NCBI RefSeq assembly: GCF_016808335.1
Contig: NC_053147.1
Coordinates: 14,866,913-14,930,912, forward strand
Direction of reading: 5' to 3'
DNA: 64,000 bases
From: Panicum virgatum
Lineage: Eukaryota; Streptophyta; Magnoliopsida; Poales; Poaceae
Position numbers and translations under genes: made by a program. Positions 12,535 to 23,484 of this stretch are shown here, piece after piece (position 1 is the stretch's first letter; every line of letters starts with the position of its first letter). The notes below the pieces were generated by a model. The model was given only the letters and a program-made list of their open reading frames with translations. It had not been told where the DNA came from and did not search any database.

Positions 12535-13175
12535 TTGATGGACCGTGCTGGAGCTGTGGTCTGAAGATTGACCTCTAGATCCTGTGTACGTCGATTGCAT
12601 TTGTTTTCTGGGAAGCAAACTGGTTAATGGAGGTAGTGTGATTATGATCCCTTGTTTGAGAAGCCTCTTATGTAAATTCCTCGGTTATCCCTTCTCTATC
12701 TCTTTTTTATCAATGAATGAAAGAACCGGCTCGCTGTCCATGTTTTCCTGATGCAAATATTTCTGCATGGCCTTAGATAAATAAATAGCAGCTTGGAAGC
12801 CCCCCCCCCCCCCCCCCATACAAATATTCCTGATGCAAATATTTCTGCATGGACAGTATGTTTGCGAAACACCCCATGGTCACTTCCTTTTAAAGAAAAA
12901 CGGTGGGGCCTTCATACCCTCAGTCAAGTTTTTCTCATTTCTTCCATTCCCAATCCAAGACCTCACAGCTCGAGATTTGCTTCCAAAGTATAAAATGGCT
13001 TGGATTTTGGGAGCATGTTTCACTGTTGTGGCCTTTCCGCGGAGCCCATGGAGTCTGATGGCATGCCTTTGGATTTTGGGAACAGAGGGTCGTTGAGCAG
13101 TGTGAAATGTGAAACCATGTCGGGATGATTGGCTGTATTTGAGGAGAAAAAAAGGATTGTTGACCCAGTTGTTCT
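12535..13175. other. Kinase 3' UTR and unannotated intergenic DNA
   Basis: After the kinase stop codon there is AT-rich 3' UTR-like sequence. From 12747 it contains a 24 bp direct repeat (12747-12770 and 12829-12852, CCTGATGCAAATATTTC core) with a run of 18 cytosines (12800-12817) between the copies. The remainder up to the LINE target site at 13176 shows no gene I can support. Confidence 0.5.
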
Positions 13176-13193
13176 AATCGTGTTGGGGGCAAA

Positions 13194-16100
13194 CTGGTTG
13201 AAACATGGAGATCACAATACTGAATTTTTCCATAACTATGCGACTCAGCGTAAAAGAAGGAATACTATAAAGGGCTTGGTGGATAATCTAGGAGTTTTGC
13301 ATGAGGAAAGAGAAGCAATGTGCAAACTAGTACAAGATTTCTTTGAGAGTTTATATACATCAGAGGTGCAGGACATTGATGCCTCAGTTCTGAATGATGT
13401 GCAAAAGAAGGTTTCTGTGGAGATGAATTGGGGGCTCACTGCTCCCTTTACACCAGATGAAGTTAGGAAGGCGTTGTTCAGCATTGGCGACCTGAAAGCA
13501 CCTGGGCCTGATGGACTTCATGCTGTGTTTTATAAAAGATTCTGGGATATGTTGGGGGCGACTTGGTGCAGGAGGTTCTACAAGGGATTAACACAGCAAC
13601 AATTCCGGAGGGATGGAATAATACCACCATTGTTTTGATCCAAAGGTAGACAATCCTGATAAGGTATCTCAATTTCGACCCATAAGCTTGTGCAATGTGG
13701 TATATAAGGTTATTTCTAAAATTCTTTCGAGCAGACTTAAAGTTATCTTGCCGGAAATCATAAGTGATCATCAAAGTGCTTTTGTTCCGGGAAGATTGAT
13801 TACAGACAACATATTACTTGCTTATGAAAGTGTGCATACAATAAAGAAAAAGAGGGGGAAAAAAGGGTCTTTGTGCTGTCAAATTAGACATGCACAAAGC
13901 ATATGACCGAGTAGAATGGTGCTTCCTGGAGAAAATTATGCTGAAAATGGGCTTTGATCGTAGATGGGTGAAAACCATAATGGCATGTGTTACTTCTGTT
14001 CAGTATAGTGTAAGATTCAATTCTGTGGAGACAGAAGTTTTCAAGCCAACAAGGGGACTTAGACAGGGGGACCCCCTGTCTCCCTACCTGTTCTTGCTTG
14101 TTGCAGAAGGACTATCAAGCATGTTGAAAGGAGCAGAGGATAGGGGGGAATTAGAGGGAATCAAAGTCTGTCGAAATGCGCCAATGATCTCACACTTAAT
14201 ATTTGCAGACGATTCTCTAATCCTAATGCATGCTGACAAACAGAATGCGGAGAGCTTGAAAGCTATACTAGATAGATACTGTAAAAACTCAGGCCAGATG
14301 ATAAGTGGGGCGAAATCAAGCATATTTTTCAGTGAAAATACTGAAGTGGTGGTGAAGGGAGAGATCTGTGAAGCTCTGAATATTATGACTGAATCCTTAA
14401 ATGATAAATATTTGGGACTCCCAGCCCTCGTTGGAGCAGATCGGAGTGATTGTTTTCGCCATCTTATTGATAGAGTTCGTGTTAGAACAAATGGATGGAA
14501 GGAGAAGCAGTTAAGCATGGGAGGAAAGGAGGTGCTTATCAAGTCCATTGCTCAAGCCGTTCCAGTATATGCGATGATGGTGTTTAAAATCCCAAAAAAT
14601 ATTTGTAAAGGGATCTCGGATGCCATCTCACAATTCTGGTGGGGCAACGACGATGACCACAAGAAAATTCATTGGAAAGCATGGTGGAAATTATGTTTCC
14701 CAAAAAAAAGAGGAGGTATGGGGTTCAGAGATTTACACAGCTTTAACATCGCAATGCTTGCAAAACAAGTATGGAGGCTGCTAAGTGATCTTGATTCCCT
14801 TTGCGCTAGAGTGATGAGAGCAAGGTACTACCCTGATGGGAAACTTTTGAATGCAAAGCTGAAAAGTGGGAGCTCTTATACTTGGCAAAGTGTCCTCGCT
14901 GGATTAGAATGTTTCAAACGTGGCTGCATTTGGCGAGTGGGGGATGGATCTCAAATAAATATTTGGGAAGACAATTGGATTCCATCAAGCCATAATCTGA
15001 AAATTCAAACACCTAGAGGTACCAATATTGTAAGGACAGTCAACGAACTAATAAATCCAGTGGATGGGAGCTGGGATGAGGACCTGATAAATTCTTTGTT
15101 TTGGCCAACTGATGTACATTGTATCCTTCAAATCCCTATCTCACCGGGAAGAGAGGATGTTGTTGCATGGCACCATAACCGAAATGGCTTGTTCACAGTC
15201 AGGTCTGCCTATCATTCTCAATGGGAATATAAATTTGAAAGGGGAAGAACAGGAGAAGCAAGTAGAGTGGGAGATAACCCAGTGGGACAAACTATGGAAG
15301 CTTGACCTTCCAGGGAAAATCAAAATATTTGGTTGGCGTGTCTTACATGGAATGATCCCTTGCAAAGGTGTTCTAGCAAACAAACACATTGGAAACCAAG
15401 GAAGCTGTCCCCTATGCCCATCGGGGTGTGAAGATATCAAACACATGTTGTTTACATGTGACAGAGCGCGAGAGGTTTGGAGATGTCTAGGAGTGTGGGA
15501 CAGAATTGAGGAGGTGTTAAACATTGACCGATCAGGTTCTATTTTGATGGAGGAGATTATTCGAATAGGAGGGAAAATCCCAGCCCTGAATAATGTGGGT
15601 TTAGTGGAACTAGTGCTAACAGCTGGATGGTATATTTGGTGGGAGAGAAGGAAATTTGTGCACGGAGAAAGCATTCAAACACCTTTCATATCAGCAATGT
15701 CGATTGCAGCGTTGACTACCAATTACATGATGTCCTTGAGAAAAAAACATCTAATATACGCCAAGGATGGAAGAAACCTCCAAAAGGTAAACTGATGGTG
15801 AATGTGGATGCAGCCTTTGACACTAATACGGGAAGTGGGAGTACTGGAGTTATCATTAGAGATGAAGGACAATGGGTCGCAGCTGCTCATAGCTTCTTAC
15901 CACACGTAGTTGACGCCCCAATGGCGGAGGCGTACGCACTTAGAGAAGGTCTGATGCTGGCGCAACATATAGGATGCAATAGGTTCAGTATCCAAACTGA
16001 CTGCATGCAGGTTGTCGAAACGATGAAGGATGGTGGGTTCTCGGCAACAGCGGCGATGGCAATCTATGATGATTGCTTTCTCCTGTGGAGCGGATTCGAT

Positions 16101-16262
16101 AGTATATCCATTGAACATTGTAATAGGGAGGCTAATCGGGTAGCTCATGAGCTTGCTAGGAAAGCTTTTTCTTTGAAATCTTCTTGTACTTGGGTTGATG
16201 ATCCCCCTAGTTTCATTCTGAATGTACTAGTGAACGATGTAACTACATTATCAGATCAATAA
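13194..16262 (+). pseudogene. Broken LINE ORF2: reverse transcriptase, zinc-binding region, RNase H
   Basis: In order: the pre-RT segment and RT start (to the stop at 13636-13638); RT finger region with [10 protein letters not shown] around 13780-13810; RT palm with GLRQGDPLSPYLF and the catalytic FADD at 14202-14213; a cysteine/histidine zinc-binding region near 15405-15475 (CPLCPSGCEDIKHMLFTC); and a C-terminal RNase H-like domain (15800-16200) with VNVDAAFD, AEAYALREGL and HCNREANRVAHELA. Frame changes near 13640, 13865, 15235 and 15785 show that the copy cannot make a full protein. A C-terminal RNase H is known in plant L1 LINEs. Confidence 0.85.
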
Positions 16263-16288
16263 AGCTCACCGATTGGCTTTCAAAAAAA
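13194..16288 (+). mobile_element. 5'-truncated L1-type LINE with RNase H domain
   Basis: The element is flanked by an identical 18 bp sequence, AATCGTGTTGGGGGCAAA, at 13176-13193 and 16289-16306. It ends in an A-run (about 16282-16290), which are the hallmarks of target-primed reverse transcription. It is 5' truncated: the endonuclease and ORF1 are absent and it begins just before the conserved WLKHGDHNT segment upstream of the RT. Its orientation is the same as the kinase gene. Confidence 0.9.
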
Positions 16289-16306
16289 AATCGTGTTGGG
16301 GGCAAA

Positions 16307-17632
16307 AAAAAGTAAAGCTACAGCATTTGCAAAATTATGGGGACTAACTAGCATGAACTAATGACTGGTCTGTACACCATGATAGTTGTAGACATATTTT
16401 ATCGCAAAATAAATATTTTGTGTAGATATACATAAGTGTAATTCCTTGAATGTAAAAAGACAAAGAAAACTCAAAAGAAGTTCTGCCGCAGCTGACCTCG
16501 CACGTACACCCCACCCACCAACCAGTTGACCTAAATAGAATATGCAGAAACATCAACTGATGAAAAGGCTGATGCCTGCCGCTGCCAGGATCAAATCTAA
16601 TAAGGTCAGATGCATGATGGCTGTGTTTTGACAGCGCAGTGCTAGGCAAGTGTGTTTTGTATCAGAAACCAAATATGAACTTGAAGTGTTTAACCAGAAC
16701 AAATACTGACGACAAGAAGGTCCTTCAGTTTAGCAAACGGCGACATGCCTGCATCCAGTTGAACAGGAACTAAATGCGCATCAAAATTCAAATAGATGTG
16801 CTTCAGCCTGCTTCAAATTCTCAAAAGCGGACATCATGCTACAACAATGTAGAGGCTACTAGTATTCTTTTCAGAAAAATAGGCTACTAGTATCTCAGGG
16901 AGTGGTGAGTGGTCATAGCTTTTTCCACAATCGCCGTGGCTGGCATTGGTTGACGAGGCAACATGAGCAGGTAACTCTGAAATATTCCGGTACGAACACG
17001 TCCAATTATTCTCCAGGAAATGATAGTGCATGACCGACCACATCCTGATGAGTGACCGGCCACTTCTATTGTTTATGGGAGAGCGGCAGCTGTAAGATTC
17101 TCTCTTGCCAATCTTGAGCCGCTGATGCCAACCGCACTCTACTTCTTTCAGGATATCATTACCAGCGTCCTTCAGGCATGGACTGATGAGCTTGAGCTCC
17201 TTTGCATCTTCCTAGTCTAGCTGGTGCGCAGCCACACAGTGTAACAACTGAATTCAGAAATGAGATTTCCTTTTTTTAAAAAAAAAAAGAGGTCAGGAAT
17301 GGCCGTGGACCTTAGTTTTGTCCTAAATAGAGTTCAGAGATGAATCATCTTTGGGCGCTTCAGCAAAGGTGCCACACGGTATGGGCGTGGACCTGTGGTG
17401 GGTGCAGGGAACCGTGCTGAATATACTGAATCAATGAAATCAATTATACATTTCGCGTCGAGTATATCGGTGGCTCGACAGGCTCGTTCCATTTCAAATG
17501 AGCAGAGAAGTCTTCTTTGAAATTTTGAAATCTCATCCGTAACGGAGAACGACACATACAGCCCCTATGAACTGTATGTATCAAACCAGTTCTTGGAGCC
17601 TGAAGGTTACAACGAACTTGCAGCCAACTTGA
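16307..17632. other. Intergenic DNA without a recognisable gene
   Basis: This is AT-rich unique-looking sequence between the LINE and the solo LTR. Open frames are short and carry no motif I recognise. A 12-base A-run occurs around 17278-17289. It may include a host regulatory or 3' UTR region but nothing specific can be supported. Confidence 0.4.
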
Positions 17633-17637
17633 CCCCT

Positions 17638-20600
17638 TGTCACACAACAGTCCAAATAATACTGATCGAATGCAATACTTAACAACTTAAGCTTAAACCA
17701 CAGCTTCTGCACTCAACCAGTACACTCAGACTGCCTGCTGTAACCAGGATCGATTACACGGGAACTCTCGCCAAAAGACGAGCACATGTAATTACAAGCA
17801 AAAGCAGAGTTCAAATTAATTTACTACAGAGTTTAACACAAGCTTCTGAAATAAATTAAAATAAGGTTTTACAATCCAGAGTTACATTTCAAACATCAGA
17901 GTTCAAACACAGCGGATGAAAAACGGAGTTTAAAACAGAGACCCAAAATACAATACGATAATTGCCGTCGACGACAAAAGATGAGCTTCACATCTTACCC
18001 ATTGATGTGAGGCCAATCTGCTCGTACTTCACGGAGAAGACGGGACCCACTCGACGATCCAACCCGGAGGAAGAGGCTGACCAATCCAAGATGCGCAAGT
18101 CTCCTCGAAGTCTTCCGGAACACCGCCTGCTCAGAGGGGTACAACCAAACCTTGAGTACTCTAATACTCAGCAAGACTTACCCATCTATAGGTATACTTA
18201 GCTCATTATCTAGACATGCAAAGCTGTTTGGCTCTGGAGTTATTTTGCGGAAAAACTGCTAATATTGGATCCTTACTTTCAATATTTTAGCTCCAATTGA
18301 GTTGACAACTATAAACTAGGTTCGCCTATTTCTCTAGAGCATACATGATTGATCATATTAATCTTTAGTAACATACAATTCAACCTTTCCATTCCAGTCT
18401 CATTTCACTTCTTTACTACGATGCGACGAAGTGAGCAAGGTTCTCATAACCGCGAGTCACGGCGAATCGATCCGATTTAACCTTACAAAGTGGACCTAAC
18501 TCACACGCCAAGTGTGACCCCGTCGAGTCACACCGAGCAACTGTTCCCATGATTACCCCGAAGCCTGAGTCAAGCCCGCAAACGCCCGGATGAGGAGCCT
18601 CGCACGTGCAAACACTCGGTGAACCCGTGGACGACTTCACCATCCGTCATCCCTTGCCCAGCACCACGGGTCGAGAATCAGATTCTGAAGCAATTTAGGT
18701 AATTAGCTTATCGGTTTCGACTACCTCCTACTTCCGGCATGTGGTTAGTACTGTTCAATCTTGGTCAGCACGGCCAGCAATGGTACGGTCCTCAATTGAC
18801 ATAGGCGGAGACTCAATTTTCCTTTATTCCATGGTCATATCCAACTTCCCTCCGCCCAGTCTCCTTTTCCATTCTCATAGCATTATTTCTTACTTTCTTA
18901 CTGAAATACCAAACTTATATCTCGCGGGTGACAGGAAATCACCCGTCTTCTACCGTATCCTACTTAAGCATGGCAGTGCTATCGACCTATCATGCTAGTA
19001 AAAGATCGGGGTCTCCTAAAGATAATGCATTTAAGGTTCCAAGTAACTCCTAGAACTTAATGCACAAGTACTTAAATAACACATTGCATAAGTTTTAAAG
19101 TAGGAGTTATGCTCCGGGGCTTGCCTTGTAAGTCAGCGGGGTTAACAACGTCTTCCGGAGCTTGCTCAACGGCTTCCTCGATCTGCTGCTCTCCTGCTGG
19201 TGGCTCCTGGACCGGCTCAGCAACTAGCTCGTAGACGGCTTCGTTTGCGGCGTCTACACGTATGAAAAAGGATGCCATGCAATAATTAAAATGGTGCAAT
19301 GAAATGATATAAGTGTTCATGATGCAATGATATTACCGAAAGAAAGATTATTTGTCAACACAAAAAGGAAAACTGCGGCAAGGAGCGAAACACGCGCAAG
19401 AACTTAACTTGCAGACAGGAATAAAGCCACAAAATTTACTAGCATGAAGATACATTGATATCACATGCAAGAAAAATTTATTAACTTTTATTGTAAAAAT
19501 AAAATATTTATTTTTGCCCTAGCAAAATAAACTGGACAACAACAGATCCACAAACATGCACATAGGCTATGCACCTGAAAATTTTTCAGTGAACTACACA
19601 CATAAAGAGTAAGCTACTGCATAAATTTCATAATTTTTAAAGCAATAGAACAACCGGTATTAAATAAACTAGATTAAGCACAAACTAAATTTTTAGCAGG
19701 GACAAAAGTGACATTTCACATACATGAGTATTTTTCCTCTAACGACCTTAACTTAAGAAACCCAACAAAATTTAGTTTACATTTTTCATATTTTTTTTAC
19801 AAATTTTCAAAATTTTCAGCCGAAATAAATAAATAAAATTGAAAAACAAAACCCAAAATAGGGGGCTGACGACTGGCCCCACATGTCAGTGGGAGGCCCT
19901 GCCCCCAGCTCCCTCCCCTGCCCACGCCATGGCCGGCGCGTGGCCAGGCCAATCCGCGGTGGCGGCGTTCCTCGCCGGCGGGGGCCGCCCGGCGGCACGG
20001 CGGCGCTGGCCCGCGGCCAGGGTGGAGCGGGGATGCGGGGGCACGCGTCTGCGCGGCTGGGGCCTGCTCAGGGGCGGCCCGCGGCGGCGCAGCGGCGGCC
20101 CGGCGGCGGTGGCGCTGGTTTGGAACGGGGAAAGGGTCGGGGAGAGAGTGGGGCTCGCGGGGAAGCTCACCGCGGGCTCGGTTTGGGCGGAGGGTGGCTG
20201 GAGGGGGAAGATCGACGAGCGCGGGCAGAGCTCCGGTGAGCGGCAATGGCGGCCGGCGATGGCGGGCCCGATTCCGGCCGGGTTTGGGCGCGGCCGAGCT
20301 CGGGAATGGGTGGAGGAGGGGAAGGGAGAGGCTGCGCGGCTCGGGGCACGGCGAATCGAGGCGGGGTGGCGAGGGGTGGTCGGCGCAGAGCTCGGCGGCG
20401 GCTCTGCTTGAGCTTGGCTCAACTCACGTGCGAGGAAGAAGAAAGGGGAGGAGGAACGAATAGGGTCGCGCGCACGGGATAAGGATGGTGCAGCACGGAT
20501 GGCGAGGATCGCCGGCGCGTGCGATGCGTGGAGTCACCAACGCGTCGCCGGTATGGGCGTCGGGTGAGCACAATGCAGCATAGGAGAGAACAGTGACACA

Positions 20601-20874
20601 TTTAAATGATTTTGACTCGATTTTGACCAGTTGAAACTCCAAATTTCATATGGTAACTCGAAATTTGGCCAAAATAGAAGTTGTAGAGGAAGAGAAGATC
20701 TACAACTTTGATTTTGGACGAAAGTTGAGGGGACTCGGATCGTGGAGAAAAATGTAGTCGAACACGGCTAAATCGAAGTTTACTACGCGAACTGATTAAC
20801 ACTAATGACCTTCTTAAGCCCGTAATTAGCGGATTAATACGTGATTAGCACCTTGATTAACACACGGTGTTACA
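17638..20874 (-). mobile_element. Solo LTR (3.24 kb) of a long-LTR retrotransposon
   Basis: The ends are canonical: on the minus strand it starts TGTAACACCGTG (20874) and ends GTTGTGTGACA (17638). It is flanked by perfect 5 bp duplications CCCCT at 17633-17637 and 20875-20879. No internal region remains, so it is a solo LTR left by unequal recombination. In its own orientation it has an AT-rich start, a GC-rich block (about 20450-19850), then AT-rich DNA. Further on are an AGGCAAGCCCCGG motif near 19113-19126 and a CTAATACTCAGCAAGACTTA motif (18161-18180 on plus). The chromodomain gypsy LTRs at 51-64 kb share this layout and both motifs, but the flanking sequence differs, so it is a related but distinct family. 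Confidence 0.9.
19119..19253 (-). other. Conserved LTR block with short open frame (solo LTR copy)
   Basis: On the minus strand the block follows a pyrimidine-containing stretch ending CGTGTAG, which resembles a 3' splice site. It stays open in one frame, with the residues VYELVAEPVQEPP near its start and LQGKPRS at its end. That frame extends left to an in-frame Met, giving 82 codons in all. It aligns with equivalent blocks at 29116-29255 (minus), 52507-52676 and 62737-62907. A GTGAGC donor-like site lies upstream in the GC-rich block (complement of 20165-20170). Whether it is translated is unknown. Confidence 0.45.
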
Positions 20875-20879
20875 CCCCT

Positions 20880-21052
20880 CTCGGTTGCAACCAGGAAAAA
20901 ACAGAGCCCCAAACCACTTCTGAGTTCTGATGCGCAGACGCACCTCGGCCGGCCGCCGCAGCTCTCCACTGTCTCCAGGCAGCGCAACGGGCAGCCCATA
21001 CCCAACGCGACGCGTCTTCCCGGTAGATCCGCCGCCTCCTCGGCCTCCATAA
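20880..21052. other. Distal promoter region of the calmodulin-like gene
   Basis: A short GC-rich unique segment lies between the solo LTR and the MITE. It has no gene and is probably old upstream sequence of the EF-hand gene. Confidence 0.4.
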
Positions 21053-21493
21053 GGCTACCTCCAAGGGCACCCCGTATCCCTCCCCCCACCCTACGTAGGG
21101 GGGGCTTTGGGGGGAGCGAGCCCTCCAACGGCTCCCCCCACAGCTCCCCCTATATACGGGGGGAGTTGAAACTCCCTCCATGTATAGGGTGAGTTTCAAC
21201 TCCCCCTATATCTCTAATCACACCGTTTCTTCGCGATATTAATCTCGTTTGAGCCCCGTAACACGATGATAATACGTATTATGACAGTATAAATATTGTA
21301 TGATTTTTTTTTAATTCAAAAACGTTAAATAAATAGTTAGTTAATGAGTGATAGTATATAGGGGGAATAGATATGGGGGGAATGATTGGAGAGAAGGAGT
21401 TATAGGGGGAGGAATCTTTTGGAGGGAGGTAGTAAAATATAGTAAATAGTACGTTTGGGGGGAGTTGGATGGGGGGAATGGTTGGAGAAAGCC
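21053..21493. mobile_element. Tourist/Harbinger-like MITE (441 bp) in the CML promoter
   Basis: The ends are imperfect inverted repeats: GGCTACCTCCAA at the left and the complement of GGCTTTCTCCAA at the right. They are flanked by TAA at 21050-21052 and 21494-21496, a TWA duplication typical of PIF/Harbinger MITEs. The interior carries several further inverted GGGGGAGTT / AACTCCCCC motifs, so the RNA could fold strongly. It ends only 109 bp before the start codon of the EF-hand gene. Confidence 0.7.
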
Positions 21494-21602
21494 TAAATAA
21501 CCCGGTCAGCCCTCTCGGCTCGGGCGCCATCTGGCATTACCTCTACCAGCAGCTGATTGCCCATCTCAACAAACCTCAAGGATTTCACCAGCGCTGCTAG
21601 CG

Positions 21603-22151
21603 ATGACGAGGTCAGCACCGGCGGCGGCGGCGGCGGCGGCCTCCGTCCCGGCGCCGACGAAGAAGCAGCAGCACGCGGCGCTGCGGGGCAGCCAGCTGAA
21701 GCAGCTCCGCGAGATCTTCATGCGGTTCGACATGGACGGCGACGGCAGCCTGACGCAGCTGGAGCTGGCGGCGCTGCTGCGGTCGCTGGGCCTGCGCCCC
21801 ACGGGGGAGGAGGTGCGCGCGCTGCTGGCGGGGATGGACGCCGACGGCAACGGCGCCGTGGAGTTCGACGAGCTGGCGGCCGCCATCGCGCCCCTGCTCA
21901 CCACGCAGACGCACCTCGTCGACCAGGCCCAGCTGCTGGAGGTGTTCCGCGCCTTCGACCGCGACGGCAACGGCTTCATCTCCGCCGCCGAGCTCGCGCG
22001 CTCCATGGCGCGCCTCGGCCAGCCGCTCACCTTCGAGGAGCTCACGCGGATGATGCGCGACGCCGACGCAGACGGCGACGGGGTCATCAGCTTCCAGGAG
22101 TTCGCCGCCGTCATGGCCAAGTCCGCGCTCGACTTCCTTGGCGTCGCCTGA
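21603..22151 (+). CDS. Calmodulin-like calcium-binding protein (CML), four EF-hands
   Basis: This is an intronless gene of 182 aa. An alanine-rich N-terminal extension of about 28 residues precedes four canonical EF-hand loops: [12 protein letters not shown] (43-54), [12 protein letters not shown] (79-90), [12 protein letters not shown] (119-130) and [12 protein letters not shown] (155-166). All have Asp at position 1, Gly at 6 and Glu at 12, so four Ca2+ sites should be functional. Spacing and the SLGLRPT / [10 protein letters not shown] helices resemble plant CML15/16/18-type sensors, which bind Ca2+ and then target proteins. No signal peptide or membrane segment is seen. The start is the first ATG in frame with the EF-hands; the upstream in-frame region has stops. 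Codon use is strongly GC3-biased, as in many grass single-exon genes. Confidence 0.93.
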   Translation: MTRSAPAAAAAAASVPAPTKKQQHAALRGSQLKQLREIFMRFDMDGDGSLTQLELAALLRSLGLRPTGEEVRALLAGMDADGNGAVEFDELAAAIAPLLTTQTHLVDQAQLLEVFRAFDRDGNGFISAAELARSMARLGQPLTFEELTRMMRDADADGDGVISFQEFAAVMAKSALDFLGVA

Positions 22152-23100
22152 TCTTTCTGTCCTTTCCAACCGCGCACGCCGTCGCCCGCCCGCCCGCCAT
22201 TGATTAGTAGCTCTCCCCCTCCCTCCATTCTTAATAGGATGCTCAGCTAGATCTAGCTAGTATGACAAAGATCATGTAACTCATGGATCATGGCTGCTAA
22301 CATGAACGCTCAAAATGTGTACATATTTTTGATCAATTTTGTTCGCTGCTGCTTCGATCTCTGTCATCAATCTCGTGAAACTGATGCCTCCACTGAGTAA
22401 TTGAAATGCTTTTTTTCTTTGTCGTGGATTAGATCGTCCTGTCGTGTCGTGTCGTGGCACCGGGGAACGTGATGGCGATCCGCTTTTCTCGCCGCGGCAG
22501 AGCGAGCAAACCCATCCAGAGGCATGTGCCGTGCACCGACCGGCACGGCGGAGCAACGCGCCGGCGGCGCTGATCATAACAACCCGTGGATGGGAATCGA
22601 GCTGTCCCCCCTCCAAACCGTGAAACGTTTTCCCCCAGACGCGGCGGCGCCGCCGCTTCGCTTCCGTCGGGCCCGTCGCCGTTCGACGTGGTCGCCGACA
22701 GCGGCGCACCGCGCACGCGCAAAGCCAGCTCGGCGTCGCGCGCGCTGTCTACCAACTCGCATCCACTTTGCCCAACCATAATGAGGCCCATCCGAGAGAA
22801 AAGAAGATGAGGCCCAGCCCACCAAGGCTGTGGCCTCGTGAGCAGCACTGGCCATAAGGCCCATATCCCCTTTGCCCTCCAACACCTGAATTCCTATTCA
22901 TCTTCAGCAAGAAATTATTTAACCTGTCTTTCACTATTTGAAATTGGTGCGAACTCTAACGAACGGACGAGATTGATCTGTCGAAGAGTAGCGCTGAGAG
23001 CACACGTTGGATTTGGAGTGGAGCTCGACACGTGTTGCCATATAGATGGCTGATGTGCATGGATGGATGGAGGGGCCCCCTCTTTCGGATTTGAAACTTT
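22152..23100. promoter_or_regulatory. CML 3' UTR followed by an orphan promoter-like region
   Basis: The first 250 bp is AT-rich 3' UTR. Between 22785 and 22863 there are three GGCCCA motifs (22785-22790, 22811-22816, 22858-22863). The last one is in AAGGCCCAT, the plant site II/telo-box-type element bound by TCP factors in housekeeping promoters. A CACGTG G-box is at 23029-23034. No host coding sequence follows; LINE sequence begins instead. Confidence 0.4.
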
Positions 23101-23484
23101 AACCTTACTTTCTTTCAAACTATAAATACGTGTTGGTAGTTTCGGATGGGAGAGGGAGCCTCTAAGAGCGCCCCTGGCTGGCGACTCTGCCACCACCGCC
23201 GCCATCCTCGGCGCCGGTGATCCTCCCTCCTTCCCTCGCCTAAGCTCTCCCCTCCCTCCTCTCCCCCCTTCCCACCTCCCTGCCACCCACCTTTGAGCCC
23301 ATCGGTGTGACTGTCCCTCTCCCCTGCCGTCAGTCCCGACGTCCTCGTAGTCGGGCTTCCCCACCCCGGGGTTCGCCGGCTTGCTCGAAAACCCCCCGCA
23401 GCCCATCCGTGCTTGCTTCTGGGAGTCTTTCCGGCAACTCCGACTTTGTCTCTCAGGCTCACCGCGCCGCCGGAAGTCGTCGCT

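Noticed and set aside
13129..13193. Start of a host ORF continuing into the LINE
   Set aside because: The 18 bp target duplication shows this is flank; the shared frame is coincidental.
19839..20482. Gene-like GC-rich frames on both strands
   Set aside because: They lie inside the solo LTR, in its GC-rich block; frames are repetitive (Arg/Gly/Ala/Pro) with no domain.
21612..22228. Minus-strand and third-frame open frames over the CML gene
   Set aside because: Shadows of the GC-biased EF-hand coding sequence; only the plus frame from 21603 has motifs.
22281..22885. Overlapping 100-140 codon frames downstream of the CML gene
   Set aside because: No motifs; the region looks like promoter/intergenic DNA with GGCCCA sites.
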